Notes under the pieces: model-generated
Databases searched by the model: none
Told to the model about the DNA's origin: nothing
What the model saw: the letters and a program-made list of their open reading frames with translations, nothing else
In this document: positions 13,901-15,823 of the stretch, one piece after another
Position numbering within the stretch: the stretch's first letter is position 1
Layout: the number at the start of each line of letters is the position of its first letter
Program-made: the position numbers and the translations under genes
DNA from: an uncultured Mycoplasmatota bacterium
GTDB taxonomy: Bacteria > Bacillota_I > Bacilli_A > RF39 > UBA660
Assembly (NCBI GenBank): GCA_900548725.1
Contig: URLV01000028.1
Location: 1 to 15,823 of the forward strand
DNA: 15,823 nt
Direction of reading: 5' to 3'

Positions 13901-13928
13901 TATAAACCCCTTCTTTTTTTGTTATATT

Positions 13929-13956
13929 ATTTTATCATTTTTCTATATTTTGTCAA
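13929..13956 (-). promoter_or_regulatory. Promoter of the dual-HEPN gene
   Basis: Minus strand TTGACA (13956-13951), 16-nt spacer ending TGA, TAAAAT (13934-13929): consensus -35 with an extended -10. It starts directly after the T-run of the upstream gene's terminator, so the gene is expressed independently. Confidence 0.8.
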
Positions 13957-13957
13957 G

Positions 13958-13984
13958 AAAAAAAGATACCTTTGTTCGGTATCT
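13958..13984 (-). terminator. Terminator of the surface-protein gene
   Basis: AGATACC (13984-13978), 7-nt loop, GGTATCT (13970-13964), then a seven-T run (13964-13958) on the minus strand. It lies 2 nt after the stop codon of the surface-protein gene. Confidence 0.9.
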
Positions 13985-13986
13985 GT

Positions 13987-15823
13987 TTAATTTGTTTTTA
14001 CTACATATGGATTTGAAATAGTTCCGTCTCCACCACTAATAATTGACGTGCCAGTTGCTAAAGTAACTGCAGGGCGGACATTACTATCATAATCTTCTCC
14101 TCCTTGGTTGACAGGTTGCGCATTTAAATTTCCATTATCATCAACAACGAATGCCATGTCATTTAAGTGTCCCATATACAAGCAACCGTATCGAGACAAA
14201 GACCAATACTTTGACTGAGCATTATCATATAAATAATACAATTTATTTGAAAGACCACTTGTCCCTCCGGAATTATCATATTTTCCTCCTGCATATGCAA
14301 TCTCGTCTCCTGTTATCGTTCCTATATAGTCGGTCACACTGTCTTCTGCACTTGAACATTTTAACGTTGCACTAGCCTTTGATAATAATCTTTTTCCTGA
14401 TGCGTAAGAATAGCCACTTCCGCGATTTTTAAGATCTTCTACCTCTTCGTCAGTTAATAATGTTTCATTATTATACCTATAACTATCTTTTCCACCTAAA
14501 CACCATGTTTCATTTTTTAATTGTGTTTGTTTATTCTCTAAACCACTTGAAGTATACCATGCTTTTAGTGTTGTATATAATCCTCCATTATAATTTATAT
14601 AATCTGCATAGTAATCACTATTATCTTGTTTATAACCATATACTATTGTCCCATTATTTATTAATGCCGAAGATGAATCTGATGATGTTATAGAACTACA
14701 TAATCCTTCTTTAGCCAAAATTATTTTTATTGAACCATCTCCTTCTATTCTTACAATTCTCCAACACATATTATTAAATTCTATATAATTGTCTTTTACT
14801 GAACCCCTATAATAATATGAAGTACCATAATCATCATTTGTTATACTTAAGACCTTTTCTTCTAGATTATATGAAATAGGTGATATTTTTTTTACTTTCA
14901 TTGTTATTGCTGAAGTACTACTTGCAGGTGCTTCTGTTGCTTTATAAATATTTAATAAATTTGTTGTTGTTTTTGTAGTGTCTGAACTTGATGAATTAGA
15001 ATATACAGAAGAAGACACTAAATATTTTCCTACTAATGTTTCATGACAAGTTCCATCATTATATTTACAAGTACTTACTCCTGTTAATGTAAACTTACCA
15101 GTATTTTCATCTACTTTATAACCTGTTCCATATGTCCAATAATATTCTTGATATTTCGTACTTATTGAAATACTATTTTCACTTGTTGCTTCATTAACTT
15201 TATCAGTATAATATTTATAGCCTAATGTTTCTTTTACGGGTATTGTTTTAGGACTACTAACTAATTCTGTTCCATTTGTTTTGTTTTTAGCATTCTCTAT
15301 TATGTTGTATGCTAAACTATTCGTATTAGCTGAATATGGATTTTCCATTTGTGTTATGTCTGTTATATTTATTCTTGCTTCTAATCTTTTATTCATGTCA
15401 TTTGTTTGGTCTATTCCTGTATCTATATACCATAATTTTAATTCGTATGTTTGTACTTTTCCTACATCTATACTATTTCCTACTAATATTCCTCCATTTA
15501 TTGGAAATACACTTTGTGTTTCTACTCCATTACATCCTTCTGTACATGTTAGTGTATATCTAAAATCATTACTTTCAAATGTAGTTGTTGTTCCATCTGT
15601 TGCATTTGTTATTTTAGTTTCATCTATTACTACTACATAGCTTGTTTTTACATTACCTTTATTAGTAACTGTAAAAGTTTTAGTACCAATTTCTTTTTCG
15701 CTATTTGGTTCTAATATCAAGTCTTTACCTAATATCTCAGCACTATTATCTTCATATACTATTGCTAAGTTTGCTGTTGTTACACTTATTGATTTGGTAT
15801 TAGTATTTCCAGTTATTTTAGTT
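13987..15823 (-). CDS. Secreted surface protein, beta-rich with C-type-lectin-like C-terminus (5' part outside window)
   Basis: The frame is open to the right window edge with no convincing start (the TTG at 15720 has no clear ribosome binding site), so the N-terminus, probably with a signal peptide, is missing; 611 residues are visible. The visible N-terminal 160 residues read as a beta-sandwich resembling TasA/camelysin or WxL-type surface domains (KTFTVTNKGNVKTSYVVVIDE, YELKLWYIDTG, EARINITDI). A Ser/Thr-rich middle follows. Then comes a repeated-family region around DDYGTSYYYRGSVKDNYIEF and NNMCWRIVRIEGDGSIKIIL, common in surface proteins of gut Firmicutes (DUF6273-like). The end has YWSLS, a glycine-rich stretch and VRPAVTLATGTSII, then GGDGTISNPYVV, as in C-type-lectin-like (DUF1566/Fib_succ_major-type) folds. 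Scattered Cys pairs suggest disulfides outside the cell. The last third, roughly 14020-14480, is visibly less AT-rich than the rest. Function, perhaps adhesion, is inferred. Confidence 0.8.
   Translation of the reverse strand, partial: TKITGNTNTKSISVTTANLAIVYEDNSAEILGKDLILEPNSEKEIGTKTFTVTNKGNVKTSYVVVIDETKITNATDGTTTTFESNDFRYTLTCTEGCNGVETQSVFPINGGILVGNSIDVGKVQTYELKLWYIDTGIDQTNDMNKRLEARINITDITQMENPYSANTNSLAYNIIENAKNKTNGTELVSSPKTIPVKETLGYKYYTDKVNEATSENSISISTKYQEYYWTYGTGYKVDENTGKFTLTGVSTCKYNDGTCHETLVGKYLVSSSVYSNSSSSDTTKTTTNLLNIYKATEAPASSTSAITMKVKKISPISYNLEEKVLSITNDDYGTSYYYRGSVKDNYIEFNNMCWRIVRIEGDGSIKIILAKEGLCSSITSSDSSSALINNGTIVYGYKQDNSDYYADYINYNGGLYTTLKAWYTSSGLENKQTQLKNETWCLGGKDSYRYNNETLLTDEEVEDLKNRGSGYSYASGKRLLSKASATLKCSSAEDSVTDYIGTITGDEIAYAGGKYDNSGGTSGLSNKLYYLYDNAQSKYWSLSRYGCLYMGHLNDMAFVVDDNGNLNAQPVNQGGEDYDSNVRPAVTLATGTSIISGGDGTISNPYVVKTN

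Noticed and set aside
1..15823. Mycoplasma-type genetic code (TGA as Trp)
   Set aside because: All complete genes end in TAA or TAG, but Trp codons are TGG and queA, uppP and the ABC genes reach normal length with the standard code. Lack of TGA stops is explained by AT bias and a small sample.

Overview
The window is very AT-rich low-GC Gram-positive DNA. Genes sit close together, have clear GGAGG-type ribosome binding sites and SigA-like promoters, and use A/T-ending codons. QueA, UppP, a MarR regulator with a heterodimeric ABC exporter, and a membrane-anchored PrsA-like foldase point to a Firmicutes/Bacilli-type organism. The Asn/Lys-rich proteins and Cys-containing beta-rich surface proteins suggest an uncultured gut lineage (inference). 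Trp is read from TGG, for example in queA and uppP, and the recognisable families are full length, so the standard genetic code fits and this is not a Mycoplasma code-4 genome.

Layout, left to right. (1) 78-2679, minus strand: an operon of a PrsA-like parvulin foldase and a membrane-anchored coiled-coil protein with 11-residue repeats. (2) 2912-3274, plus strand: a small orphan gene under its own divergent promoter. (3) 3301-5209, minus strand: uppP (undecaprenyl-diphosphate phosphatase) followed by queA (queuosine synthesis). Each has its own promoter, and the queA -35 box lies inside the uppP terminator. The uppP leader folds into a long closed RNA structure ending in a U-rich run, a candidate attenuator or riboswitch-like element. 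(4) 5580-7793, plus strand: a Lys/Glu-rich coiled-coil protein of unknown function with a Gln/Asn-rich tail ending in RGGRSR. (5) 7833-11981, minus strand: a marR-ABC-ABC operon with overlapping genes. A perfect 9-2-9 palindrome lies just downstream of the promoter and is the probable autoregulatory operator. (6) 12060-12137: a compact element with perfect 15-bp inverted repeats. (7) 12209-13900, minus strand: a monocistronic gene for a 563-residue protein with two Rx4H (R-x-x-x-x-H) HEPN ribonuclease motifs, one near each end. (8) 13987 to the window edge, minus strand: the 3' part of a secreted surface protein with a C-type-lectin-like end.

The genes fall into three themes: the cell envelope (foldase, surface coiled coil, UppP, surface protein, exporter), tRNA modification (QueA), and a probable defence or toxin gene (the dual-HEPN protein). 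The dual-HEPN gene, with its own promoter and terminator and an adjacent inverted-repeat element, is the best candidate for an undescribed system. The structured uppP leader is second. There is no tRNA, rRNA, CRISPR array, transposase or integrase in the window.
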